Of a DNA stretch of 64,000 nucleotides, positions 55,576 to 64,000 are shown in pieces. The notes under the pieces were generated by a model. The model did no database searches. It saw only the letters and a program-made list of their open reading frames with translations, and had not been told where the DNA came from. Source of the stretch: Ilyomonas limi (GTDB lineage Bacteria > Bacteroidota > Bacteroidia > Chitinophagales > Chitinophagaceae). The stretch lies in contig NZ_SZQL01000001.1 of NCBI RefSeq assembly GCF_005233845.1, positions 483,304 to 547,303 of the forward strand. The letters run 5' to 3'. Each line of letters starts with the position of its first letter. Position 1 is the stretch's first letter. A program made the translations under genes and the position numbers.

Positions 55576-57956
55576 GAAAACTATCAAAACATATCAGCGA
55601 ACTACGCCCGTCGTATGATGTAGTGATTATTGGAAGCGGTTATGGCGGTAGCATTGCGGCTGCACGCTTTGCAAGAGCCGGATTGCAGGTGTGCCTGCTG
55701 GAAAAAGGCAAAGAAATGCAGCCCGGCGATTTTCCGGATAATATGTCGGAAGCGGCAAAGGAAATGCAGGTAAATGCGGATAGTCGTACAGCAACAGGCA
55801 ATGGCTTATATGAATTTCACATCAGCGAAGATATTACGGTATTTAAAGGCTGTGGATTGGGCGGCACTTCGCTGGTGAATGCCAATGTAGCTATCAAGCC
55901 GGTGGAGCGCGTGTTTGAAGATACACGCTGGCCAACTGCCATCCGCAACGATAGGAAAAGCCTTGAAGAAGGATATGGAAAAGCAGCGCAGGTGCTGGCT
56001 CCGCAACCCTATCCGGTAAATGCGCCCGGCTATCCCGAACTGGCGAAAACAAAAGCATTAAAGAAATCGGCGGCTGCCATGAAGGAGCCATTTAGCTATG
56101 TGGACATTAATGTGAGTTTTGCTGATGGACCCAACAGCGTAGGCTACGAGCAACACAAATGCAACAACTGCGGTGATTGTGTAACGGGTTGTAATCATGG
56201 TGCAAAAAATATGCTTATCATGAATTACCTGCCCGATGCAGTGAACCACGGTGCGGAAATCTTTTGTAATGTGGACGCAAAATATGTAGAGCGCTCCGGC
56301 GATGATTGGCTGGTGTATTTCGATTTGTTTCATGCCTGTCGCGATGTATTCAACGCACCGTTGTTGTTTGTGCGCGCCACAAAGCTGGTAATAGTGGCAG
56401 GCGGTGCATTGGGCAGTACCGAATTTTTGTTACGTTCCAAAGAAAAGGGACTCTCTGTTTCGCCTATGCTCGGCAAACATTTTACCGGTAACGGCGATGT
56501 ACTTGGTTTTGGTTACAACTGCTGCGAACCTATTAATGGCATGGGTAAAGGCAGCCACTTTGGCGATGCTAAACTAAAGCCGGTTGGCCCGTGCATTACA
56601 GGAGTTATTGATATGCGCGATAAGCCCAACCTTGCCGATGGAATGACCTTTGAAGAAGGCAGCATACCGGGGCCGATCGCTTCGTTCGTAAGCAGAAGTT
56701 TGTTGGGATTAACCGTGTTGCGTCATTTAGAGGGTGCATCGTTTTGGGATAAAATGAAAGCCACCATGCGCCGGTGGGTGAGCGAATGGCGGGGACCTTA
56801 TTACGGAGCTACCAACAATATGCAAACGTATCTGATTATGTCGCACGATGATGGCAACGGAGAGATGAACCTGAAGAAAGGACGGCTGAATATTGAATGG
56901 AAAGATGTGGGTCGCCAACCCATTTTTGAAAAAGCAAGTAAGGCAATGGAAGATGCCACAAAAGCGCTAAGTGGCGTGTACGTGAAAGATGTAGTTTGGA
57001 ACAAAGAATTGAATTATAAGTTGATAACAGTGCATCCATTAGGTGGTTGCTGTATGGGCGATAGTGCAAGCACCGGTGTAACCAACCATATTGGTAATGT
57101 GTTTACCGGAAGCAATGGCACCACGCATCCGGGCTTACATGTATTAGATGGTTCCATCGTGCCTTTGCCACTCGGCACCAATCCGCTCTTTACCATTAGT
57201 GCAGTTACCGAGAGGGCTTGTAAAATCATCATTCAGCAAATGGGTTTGCAGGCAACAGAAGATTATCCGCCTATACACTTGGCAGACGTAGGTTATGTTC
57301 CTGCCGTACAATTTACCGAAACAATGAAAGGTTTTTTCAGTACAAAAGAAACAGATGATTTTGAAAAAGCGTATGAGGCCGGCAAGCAGGAAGACTCGCC
57401 GTTCCAGTTTACACTAACCATTAAAACAGGGGATATTAACGTCTTTAGCAGCAATCCCGGGCATCCGGGCTCAATGGTGGGAACGGTAATTGCGCCTGCA
57501 CTTTCTGATAAGCCCATGACCATTAGCAATGGTGTATTTAATCTCTTTGTAAAAGATGCAAATAATCCGCTGCACAAAAAAATGAAGTACAGTATGCAGC
57601 TAAACACCCATGATGGGAAACATTATTTTTTCGATGGATATAAGCAGGTAGAACATGATAAACATTTTGATATGTGGTCGGATACTTCCACACTGTATAT
57701 CACTGTTTACAACGGCACCAATACAACAGGAACAAAAGCAGGCGTGGGTATTTTGAAGATTGCACCGGGAGACTTTGCCAAACAAATGACCACTATGAAA
57801 GCAGTGGATACTAAAAATAAATGGGAAAGTATCAAAGCGTTGGAGAAATTCTCCATGTTCTTTAGTAAGAATATTATTGATACTTATATCAAACCTGTGT
57901 TCGGGAATATAAAGAACAAATTAGTTGATAAAGAGAAGCATGAAAAAGTAATATAG
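55572..57956 (+). CDS. GMC oxidoreductase (cholesterol-oxidase-like) with four-cysteine cluster
   Basis: A 794-residue flavoprotein. FAD binding is at GSGYGGS (21-27) and the GMC region at FKGCGLGGTSLVNANV. Catalytic histidine is in HPLGGCCMGD, and the C-terminal FAD loop is GLHVLDGSIVPLPLGTNP. Residues 197-207 read CNNCGDCVTGC, a CxxCxxCxxxC set able to bind a 4Fe-4S cluster. Residues about 600-750 form a beta-rich domain. It probably oxidises a sterol-like or other lipid alcohol in the cytosol. It is the last gene of the operon; a hairpin terminator follows. Confidence 0.85.
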   Translation: MRKLSKHISELRPSYDVVIIGSGYGGSIAAARFARAGLQVCLLEKGKEMQPGDFPDNMSEAAKEMQVNADSRTATGNGLYEFHISEDITVFKGCGLGGTSLVNANVAIKPVERVFEDTRWPTAIRNDRKSLEEGYGKAAQVLAPQPYPVNAPGYPELAKTKALKKSAAAMKEPFSYVDINVSFADGPNSVGYEQHKCNNCGDCVTGCNHGAKNMLIMNYLPDAVNHGAEIFCNVDAKYVERSGDDWLVYFDLFHACRDVFNAPLLFVRATKLVIVAGGALGSTEFLLRSKEKGLSVSPMLGKHFTGNGDVLGFGYNCCEPINGMGKGSHFGDAKLKPVGPCITGVIDMRDKPNLADGMTFEEGSIPGPIASFVSRSLLGLTVLRHLEGASFWDKMKATMRRWVSEWRGPYYGATNNMQTYLIMSHDDGNGEMNLKKGRLNIEWKDVGRQPIFEKASKAMEDATKALSGVYVKDVVWNKELNYKLITVHPLGGCCMGDSASTGVTNHIGNVFTGSNGTTHPGLHVLDGSIVPLPLGTNPLFTISAVTERACKIIIQQMGLQATEDYPPIHLADVGYVPAVQFTETMKGFFSTKETDDFEKAYEAGKQEDSPFQFTLTIKTGDINVFSSNPGHPGSMVGTVIAPALSDKPMTISNGVFNLFVKDANNPLHKKMKYSMQLNTHDGKHYFFDGYKQVEHDKHFDMWSDTSTLYITVYNGTNTTGTKAGVGILKIAPGDFAKQMTTMKAVDTKNKWESIKALEKFSMFFSKNIIDTYIKPVFGNIKNKLVDKEKHEKVI

Positions 57957-57990
57957 AACTTTAGCCTGCTGAATTATACACAAACAATTG

Positions 57991-58030
57991 AAAGGCTTTA
58001 GTATGAGTGAATGCTTATGCTAAAGCCTTT
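57991..58030 (+). terminator. Terminator after the GMC gene
   Basis: AAAGGCTTTAG (57991-58001) and CTAAAGCCTTT (58020-58030) are perfect complements, with further weak pairs extending into the loop and a T-rich sequence after. Confidence 0.8.
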
Positions 58031-58108
58031 ACTTTTATACATATCTGCGCTTAAGTTGAAATGCTGAATAAATAGGAACTCACTTTTATTGTGCAACATT
58101 TACTTACC

Positions 58109-58228
58109 ACATTGTTACCTAAATTATTTTAGATTTTGGCGGGTGGGGGTATCTGCAGATAGCCCTTTAATGGTTGGTGTCACATCATCCGAAATGGCAG
58201 CGTTTAAATAAGTTTAATCGGCAATGTA
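58109..58228. repeat. Element with terminal inverted repeats, copy A
   Basis: Aligns along its length with 63661-63782: ACATTGT start, GGCGGGTG block, GATAGCCC, TCATCCGAAA, TTTAAT and CAATGTA end. The inverted ends are shorter here (ACATTG / CAATGT) than in copy B. Confidence 0.65.
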
Positions 58229-58391
58229 CTAATAGCAACTTCTCTTATTCGCTTATACTATTTTCAGTTGAACAGCAGTCGTTTTTCTCTCCTCAAGACT
58301 CAACGCTTTCAGCTTATATAACTCAGGCTGATTAACGGGTATTACTGCTAAAATGTACTGCTTATTTATTAGGCAACTCAAACATCATCAT

Positions 58392-58408
58392 AACAGTTCA
58401 TAACAGTT
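58392..58408. promoter_or_regulatory. 17-bp motif shared with the rhaT upstream region
   Basis: AACAGTTCATAACAGTT, identical to 38291-38307, lies about 320 bp before the susC start. It is a candidate site for the rhamnose regulator. Confidence 0.45.
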
Positions 58409-58726
58409 AAGAAATCCAGTTTTCTAATTTAGTGTTGTCATTAACGTTTTAAATCACGCTTGTCATATTTGAGCCTATTGCTTAACCACGCCATATAATA
58501 AAAAACAAATTGCTTGTTATGAAAATGCTTTTAGTTCTCATGCTAAGGCACAGGAAATCTTTTGCCTTATTGCATCCGTCTTTGTCCTTGTTTGATGTGC
58601 AATATGAGTATGCTGTTTCACTTGTAAAAGAAAAAAACCTCCACATCTGATTGTATTATAAATATTAAAAAAGAACACCTTTTCACTAATTATCAATACC
58701 TAATATTTAAGTTAAACACAAGCCGT

Positions 58727-61700
58727 ATGAAACAATCAACGCTCTTGCGGAGAAGACACTCTAATTATTCCTGTTGGAATACAACATGGCTCTTTCGCAA
58801 GCAAACTTTTTTAATGATTATTACCCTATTATTTATCACTTTACAGCTTTCTGCACAGGAAAAAAACATTACCGGCACGGTGCAGGATGAGAAGGGGCAG
58901 CCTGTATCCGGCGCCAGTGTTATGGTTAAAGGTACTTCCACAGGAACCACTACCGATGCTACCGGTAAATTCAGCATTCAGGCGCGGGATAATGCCACTT
59001 TAACGATTAGCTATGTAGGCTATACCACGCTGGAGGTAGATGTGAATGGCCGCGCTACGGTGGATATCAAACTGGGTGCAGCCAGCCAGGACTTGAATGA
59101 AGTAGTAGTAATAGGTTATGGTACGCAGAAAAAAGCCACCCTTACCGGTTCTATTGCTACGGTAAGCGGCAATGAAGTAAGAAAATCTCCTGCTCCAAAT
59201 GTTTCCAATTCACTCGTTGGCAGACTGCCTGGTTTGGTAGTTGTTTCAAGAACAGGCGAACCAGGGAATGATGGTTCTTTATTAAGAATAAGAGGCGTAA
59301 ATACTTTAGGGGATAATGCTCCGCTTGTTATTGTTGATGGTATTCAAAATCGTGGACTGGATCGTATTGATCCGGCCAACATCGAATCCATTACGGTCTT
59401 GAAAGATGCTTCGGCTGCTATTTATGGCTCTGAAGCAGCAAATGGTGTTATTTTAGTTACTACCAAACGTGGCAAATCAGGAAAGCCTCAGATTCAAATT
59501 GATCTCAGGCAAGGATGGAATCAGCCAACGGTTCTTCCAAAGATGGCAGATGCGGCAAGCTATGCGGAGATGATCAATGAAATTAAACTGTATCAGAACC
59601 AGCCGGCAAAATATACAGAAGAAGACATTCAGAAATTCAGGGATGGTTCCGATCCCTGGGGACATCCCAATACAGATTGGTTTGACGCTGTAATAAAACC
59701 GTGGTCTCCGCAGAATTATGCAAATATTTCATTAAGCGGCGGTACCGACCGTGTTAAATATTATGTTTCGGGCGGCACCACTTATCAGGATGGTATTTTT
59801 TATAACAGTGCCAACTATTATAAGCAGGTTAATTTCAGGAGTAATCTTGATGCTGCTATTTCTGATAATATTCACCTGAATGTAGATGTTTCCGGTGGTC
59901 AGTATAATGCGCACTACCCGGGCACTGGTATTGGCGGAGATGCTTTAAATACCTGGTGGGCACTTAACAGGCAATATCCTTATTTGCCTGCTTACTGGCC
60001 CAATGGCTTACCTGGCCCCGATGTTGAATATGGTCAAAATCCTGTTCTTACTACCACCGATGCTACCGGTTATCTGCAGGATAAAACGCTTGCATTACAA
60101 ACCAATGTAAAGCTGGATATTACGATACCATGGATAAAAGGTTTGTCAGTTACGGGGTTGGCAAGTTATGACCGGTCGGTACTGAATCATAAACAATTTG
60201 AAAAGCCCTGGTATGTTTATACATGGGATGGAGTAACCCGCGATGAAAATGATATACCCGTTTTGGTAAAAGGGCAGAGAGGCGTTAGCGATGCAAGGCT
60301 ATGGCAGGGCTTTACCGATGGTAACAGTTCCACATTAAGGGCTTTGATCAATTATCAAACGAGTATAAAAGACAAGCATAATATTAAAGTATTATTAGGT
60401 ACCGAACGGATCTCTGGCAAGTCAATGAATTTCAGTGCCTTTCGCCGGTATTTTACCTCTACCGCTATCGACGAAATGTTTGCAGGTGGCAACTTGTTGA
60501 AAGATAATGGAGGATATGCCAGTCAGGATGCCCGCTTAAGTTATTTTGGCCGCGTAAACTATGATTTTGAAGGTAAATATTTAGCTGAATTTGTTTTTAG
60601 AGAAGATGGCTCTTACGTTTTCCCTCCGGGTTCTCAATACGGCTTTTTTCCCGGAATTTCCCTCGGCTGGAGAATTTCCGAAGAAAAATTCTGGAAGCAG
60701 CATATTGCATTTATCAACGACATGAAGATCAGAGGATCGTGGGGACAAACGGGTAATGACCGGATAGCTCCTTATCAGTTTGCGGCTAACTTCGCCTATA
60801 ATGGTACTTATACATTTAATCAAAATGTTGTTTTCAATACCAGCGCACAGGTTCGTACCCCCAACCCAAACATCACCTGGGAAGTTGCCAATCAATCCAA
60901 TATTGGTTTCGATGCGCGGATGTTCTCCGGCAAGCTTAGTGTATCGGCCGACTATTTTTATAACGTTCGTTCTAATATCTTATGGTGGAAAAATGCCTCT
61001 GTTCCCGGTTCTGCCGGGTTGAGCCTGCCGCAGCAAAACTTCGCCAAAGTTTCTAACAAGGGCTTTGAGTACCAGGTAGGCTACAATAGTAAGATAGGCA
61101 ATTTAATTTATACCATCTCTGTAAACGGCTCCTATGCACAGAATAAGATTTTAGACTGGGACGAAACACCTGGCATACCAGACTATCAGAGAACTACCGG
61201 CCACCCAATGAATGCGCATTTATATTATCAGGCAATAGGAATATTCAGAGATCAGACTGCGGTGGATAAATACCCGCATTGGGATGGCGCGCAGCCCGGC
61301 GATATTATATTTAAAGATGTGAACGAAGATGGTAAGATTGATGGGCTCGATCGCATAAGGGATGATAAGACAGATATACCCACTTTTACAGGGGGGGTGG
61401 GTATTAGCCTGGAATACAAAAATTTCGACGCTTCCATATTAATACAAGGCGCTGCCGGTGCAGAAAGAGCTTATACCGAATTTTCTGGTGAGGCAGGCAA
61501 CTTTAGAATGGAAAATGTAACAGGCCGCTGGACGCCCGATAATATAGATGCTAAAAAACCAAGAGCATGGAACCGTACCTCTCAATACTGGATGGCCGAT
61601 GGATGGCCCAACAATACTTATTGGGTAAGAAACAGCAATTATATGAGGCTAAAAAATGCTGAAATCGGCTACTCACTTCCGCAAAACCTTATTAAAAGAA

Positions 61701-61873
61701 TAGGCCTCACCGGCTGTAGAGTGTATGCCAGCGGTTTAAATCTGGTAACGCTTACCGGCTTAAAGGATTTTGATCCCGAATCTCCCAATACTGCACCGGG
61801 TTCTATCTGGGTTAACAGCCAGGTTTATCCATTAAACAAAACCATTTCTTTTGGTTTAACAGTAACCTTTTAA
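58727..61873 (+). CDS. SusC/RagA family TonB-linked outer-membrane protein
   Basis: A 1048-residue receptor that imports oligosaccharides with its SusD partner. It has an N-terminal signal peptide (MIITLLFITLQLSAQ region), a carboxypeptidase-like domain (ITGTVQDEKGQPVSGASV), the conserved NEVVVIGYGTQKK start of the plug, and SITVLKDASAAIYGSEAANGV. The barrel ends in SFGLTVTF. The SusD gene follows after 10 bp. The glycan is unknown; a rhamnose-containing one is suggested only by the shared upstream motif. Confidence 0.95.
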   Translation: MKQSTLLRRRHSNYSCWNTTWLFRKQTFLMIITLLFITLQLSAQEKNITGTVQDEKGQPVSGASVMVKGTSTGTTTDATGKFSIQARDNATLTISYVGYTTLEVDVNGRATVDIKLGAASQDLNEVVVIGYGTQKKATLTGSIATVSGNEVRKSPAPNVSNSLVGRLPGLVVVSRTGEPGNDGSLLRIRGVNTLGDNAPLVIVDGIQNRGLDRIDPANIESITVLKDASAAIYGSEAANGVILVTTKRGKSGKPQIQIDLRQGWNQPTVLPKMADAASYAEMINEIKLYQNQPAKYTEEDIQKFRDGSDPWGHPNTDWFDAVIKPWSPQNYANISLSGGTDRVKYYVSGGTTYQDGIFYNSANYYKQVNFRSNLDAAISDNIHLNVDVSGGQYNAHYPGTGIGGDALNTWWALNRQYPYLPAYWPNGLPGPDVEYGQNPVLTTTDATGYLQDKTLALQTNVKLDITIPWIKGLSVTGLASYDRSVLNHKQFEKPWYVYTWDGVTRDENDIPVLVKGQRGVSDARLWQGFTDGNSSTLRALINYQTSIKDKHNIKVLLGTERISGKSMNFSAFRRYFTSTAIDEMFAGGNLLKDNGGYASQDARLSYFGRVNYDFEGKYLAEFVFREDGSYVFPPGSQYGFFPGISLGWRISEEKFWKQHIAFINDMKIRGSWGQTGNDRIAPYQFAANFAYNGTYTFNQNVVFNTSAQVRTPNPNITWEVANQSNIGFDARMFSGKLSVSADYFYNVRSNILWWKNASVPGSAGLSLPQQNFAKVSNKGFEYQVGYNSKIGNLIYTISVNGSYAQNKILDWDETPGIPDYQRTTGHPMNAHLYYQAIGIFRDQTAVDKYPHWDGAQPGDIIFKDVNEDGKIDGLDRIRDDKTDIPTFTGGVGISLEYKNFDASILIQGAAGAERAYTEFSGEAGNFRMENVTGRWTPDNIDAKKPRAWNRTSQYWMADGWPNNTYWVRNSNYMRLKNAEIGYSLPQNLIKRIGLTGCRVYASGLNLVTLTGLKDFDPESPNTAPGSIWVNSQVYPLNKTISFGLTVTF

Positions 61874-61883
61874 AATTTTTGAA

Positions 61884-63659
61884 ATGAAGAATTTAGTAAG
61901 TGTATATACGATACTTTTATTGGTGCTCCTGTTATCTGCCTGCAGTAAAGACTTCCTGAATAAAAAATCTTTAACGGAGTTCTCAAGCGAGGATGAGTGG
62001 GGCGATCCTGCCTTAACCGCTACTTACATCAATGGCATTTATAACGAGCTGCCTGCAGGGCCTGCAATGAATGCCGGGAATGTAGATGAATCAAGAAGCA
62101 GGGATGCGGATGGCCTGAATTTTAATAACATGGTGATAACACAGGATGATGGAGAATACGGCGGATGGAGTGGAGCATACAGTGCTATCCGGCATTGCAA
62201 TGTAGCTCTGGAAAATCTTTCTAAAGCATCATTCGACCCAACGCCGGTTGATGGGGTTTCTTTGAAAGACAGAATGCTGGGGGAAGTTCATTTCCTCCGG
62301 GCTTATCTCTATTTCAGGTTAACTAATTATTATGGCGGTGTGCCTATTATTACAAATGTTTATGGCTTGGATGATGATTTTAAAATAGAACAAAGCACTT
62401 ATGCAGATTGTATAAATTTTATTGTAAGTGATCTTGATTCTGCTGCCAATTTATTACCCCTTATTCAGAGTGGTGACAATGATGGCAGGGCAACCAAAGG
62501 TGCTGCGCTTGCTTTAAAATCGAGGGTTTTATTATATGCAGCCAGTGATCTGCATAATCCTGAAAAAAATGGAAGTGTAATAAATGGATTTTCCCGCCCG
62601 GAATTATTGGGTTATACAGAGGGCGATGCAAGAGCCCGCTGGCAGGCTGCAAAAGATGCTGCTAAAGCTGTTATAGATTTAGGCATATATGAATTATATA
62701 AACCATCACCTGCATCTGCCGAAGAAGCTACCCAGAATTATAGTGATCTTTTTACATCCACCAAAAGTGTAGAAGATATTTTCGTGAAATATAGTTCGGC
62801 TTCAACAGGCGGTGGTTATAATGGCTGGAATATCGCTCCTAATGGCTGGTATGGCAATGGTGGCGTTGGCGCTATTAATGAATTAGTAGATGCGTATGAA
62901 ATGGCAGATGGAAGCAAGTTCAGCAGAAGCAATCCTGCACAGGCAGCACAACCATACAGTAACCGTGATCCACGTTTGGCTGCTACTGTTCTTTTTGAAG
63001 GAAATAAATACAGGCAGCGTCCGGCAGATCTAACTATCTACGATCCCGTAGGAGTGGGGCAGTTCGGTTCATGGGAAAAATGGGATAACAGTGCCAATGA
63101 AAAGTATGTTGTATATGGACTCGATACACGTAACAGTATTGCCAATTCATGGAATGGTAATGAATGCGGCGCTACAATGCTTAAATTTTTAAATAAATCA
63201 GTAGATATTCAAAAGTCTTTTCAGGATTTAACGATCCGCTGGATAAGATATGGAGAGGTGCTGCTGAATTATGCCGAAGCCTGTATTGAACTTGGTGAAG
63301 ATGCCGAAGCAAGAACGTATATCAATATGATAAGGAAAAGATCTTTTATGCCCGATGTTACCGAATCCGGAACTGCATTAATGGAGCATTACCGCAATGA
63401 AAGACGCATTGAAATGGCGTATGAAGATCAACGATTCTTTGATGTTCGCAGGTGGATGATTGGCCCCGAAGCTTATCATGATGTGCACGGGGTGCAAATT
63501 GTATATGCGTTAAATCCCGATCATACAACCGCTACTGTTCCCACTGTTACACCCATTGTTATACGTCCCGGAAAATGGGATAACAAGGCTTATTTCTTTC
63601 CTATAACAAGGAGTGAAATGAATAAGAATGATAAATTGGTGCAACTGCCGGGATATTAA
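61884..63659 (+). CDS. SusD/RagB family outer-membrane lipoprotein
   Basis: A 591-residue glycan-binding lipoprotein with a lipobox LLSAC (cysteine 20). The SusD helical layout is seen in AIRHCNVALENL, GEVHFLRAYLYFRLTNYYGGVPI and RNERRIEMAYEDQRFFDVRRW. It forms the lid over the SusC barrel. Element copy B begins 1 bp after its stop. Confidence 0.95.
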   Translation: MKNLVSVYTILLLVLLLSACSKDFLNKKSLTEFSSEDEWGDPALTATYINGIYNELPAGPAMNAGNVDESRSRDADGLNFNNMVITQDDGEYGGWSGAYSAIRHCNVALENLSKASFDPTPVDGVSLKDRMLGEVHFLRAYLYFRLTNYYGGVPIITNVYGLDDDFKIEQSTYADCINFIVSDLDSAANLLPLIQSGDNDGRATKGAALALKSRVLLYAASDLHNPEKNGSVINGFSRPELLGYTEGDARARWQAAKDAAKAVIDLGIYELYKPSPASAEEATQNYSDLFTSTKSVEDIFVKYSSASTGGGYNGWNIAPNGWYGNGGVGAINELVDAYEMADGSKFSRSNPAQAAQPYSNRDPRLAATVLFEGNKYRQRPADLTIYDPVGVGQFGSWEKWDNSANEKYVVYGLDTRNSIANSWNGNECGATMLKFLNKSVDIQKSFQDLTIRWIRYGEVLLNYAEACIELGEDAEARTYINMIRKRSFMPDVTESGTALMEHYRNERRIEMAYEDQRFFDVRRWMIGPEAYHDVHGVQIVYALNPDHTTATVPTVTPIVIRPGKWDNKAYFFPITRSEMNKNDKLVQLPGY

Positions 63660-63660
63660 G

Positions 63661-63782
63661 TACATTGTCAAACTAAATAGCTGAAGTGTTCGGCGGGTGC
63701 GGGCACCCGCCGATAGCCCGCTGATGGATAGGTCTCATCATCCGAAAAGATAGCGGTTAAATTATATTTAATTGACAATGTA
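63661..63782. repeat. Element with terminal inverted repeats, copy B
   Basis: 122 bp bounded by perfect 11-bp inverted repeats TACATTGTCAA (63661-63671) and TTGACAATGTA (63772-63782). An internal 10-bp hairpin CGGCGGGTGC / GCACCCGCCG is centred near 63701. It has no coding capacity and is homologous to 58109-58228. Confidence 0.75.
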
Positions 63783-63900
63783 GTAAGTTCTGTTGCCTAA
63801 AAAAATGTTGATGAAACCCGGCATAATACTGCTTAAAACACACAGAGGAATGAAAATGCGAGGTTCCATCTGACATTGATATAACATAAGAAATTTTCAG

Positions 63901-64000
63901 ATGAATAAATATTTATTATTCTTTTTTAGTTTGTTGGTTTTTAGTAAAGGAATGGCTCAAATAAGCTTTCGGAAGCAGATGATTGCTGCTGAGAGCTTTG
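63901..64000 (+). CDS. Secreted protein, N-terminus only (cut by window end)
   Basis: 33 residues are visible: a signal peptide (MNKYLLFFFSLLVFSKGMA) and the start of the mature chain (QISFRKQMIAAESF). The position after susC and susD suggests a glycan-degrading enzyme or surface glycan-binding protein of the same locus, but nothing in the visible part identifies a family. Confidence 0.7.
   Translation, partial: MNKYLLFFFSLLVFSKGMAQISFRKQMIAAESF

Larger units (their letters stand above)
57957..58726. other. Regulatory region upstream of susC
   Basis: The 770 bp contain a terminator (57991-58030), repeat element copy A (58109-58228) and a 17-bp motif identical to one before rhaT (58392-58408), then an AT-rich leader. 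No gene is evident. Confidence 0.5.

Noticed and set aside
58519-58650. 43-codon ATG frame upstream of susC
   Set aside because: Short, without a family signature or leader; it could be a leader peptide but nothing supports it.

Overview
The window reads as a chromosomal segment of a Bacteroidota bacterium, most likely in or near the Chitinophagaceae. Supporting signs are the SusC/SusD pair, the lipoprotein signals, A-rich leaders in place of strong Shine-Dalgarno sites, a TTTG/TAnnTTTG promoter, and the Bacteroidota-style rhamnose (RhaT, RhaI, RhaEW, RhaM) and LutABC genes. Base composition looks even throughout. I found no tRNA, rRNA, CRISPR array, transposase or phage gene.

Layout. (1) 1-8.2 kb is housekeeping: the 3' end of bioD, 5-formyl-THF cyclo-ligase, lpxK, rnr, an arylsulfotransferase-like lipoprotein, an RDD membrane protein and recF. 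(2) 8.5-12.1 kb holds a secreted PKD-esterase, a DUF1003 protein and a cytoplasmic GH5-like enzyme. (3) 12.6-22.2 kb is a same-strand sugar-biosynthesis block: two NAD-dependent epimerases, a zinc dehydrogenase, a Gfo/Idh oxidoreductase, a GT4 and three tandem CgeB-like glycosyltransferases. A second half at 28.1-33.5 kb adds a pyruvyl-transferase/FrhB-like pair, a GT9-like protein, a circularly permuted glycoside-hydrolase-like protein and a CmoB/TIGR04290-like methyltransferase. Between the halves lie a metal-regulated TonB receptor with its DtxR/MntR repressor, and myo-inositol-phosphate synthase with a histidine phosphatase. No flippase, polymerase or ABC exporter is present, so the product of this locus is open.

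(4) 33.7-35.1 kb carries a CLC-F type fluoride/proton antiporter preceded by a fluoride riboswitch whose downstream hairpin abuts the start codon. An SDR and a Crp/Fnr gene broken by one in-frame TGA follow. (5) 37.1-48.6 kb is a complete L-rhamnose regulon: GntR regulator, RhaT, the RhaEW fusion, two RhaM copies, RhaI and a rhamnulokinase. It is translationally coupled to lutA and followed by lutB and lutC. The set predicts L-rhamnose to DHAP plus L-lactate, then lactate to pyruvate. A dispersed repeat sits between lutA and lutB.

(6) 49.4-58.0 kb is an uncharacterised, tightly packed lipid- or sterol-like operon: alpha/beta hydrolase, acetoacetate-decarboxylase fold protein, two small membrane proteins, patatin, membrane-anchored metallophosphoesterase, and a GMC oxidoreductase with a four-cysteine cluster. 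(7) 58.7-64 kb begins a polysaccharide utilisation locus: SusC, SusD and the start of a secreted protein. A 17-bp sequence upstream of susC is identical to one upstream of rhaT, which may link this locus to rhamnose. A roughly 122-bp element with terminal inverted repeats occurs both upstream of susC and directly after susD.

Assignments rest on reading motifs and remembered family features. No database search was run.
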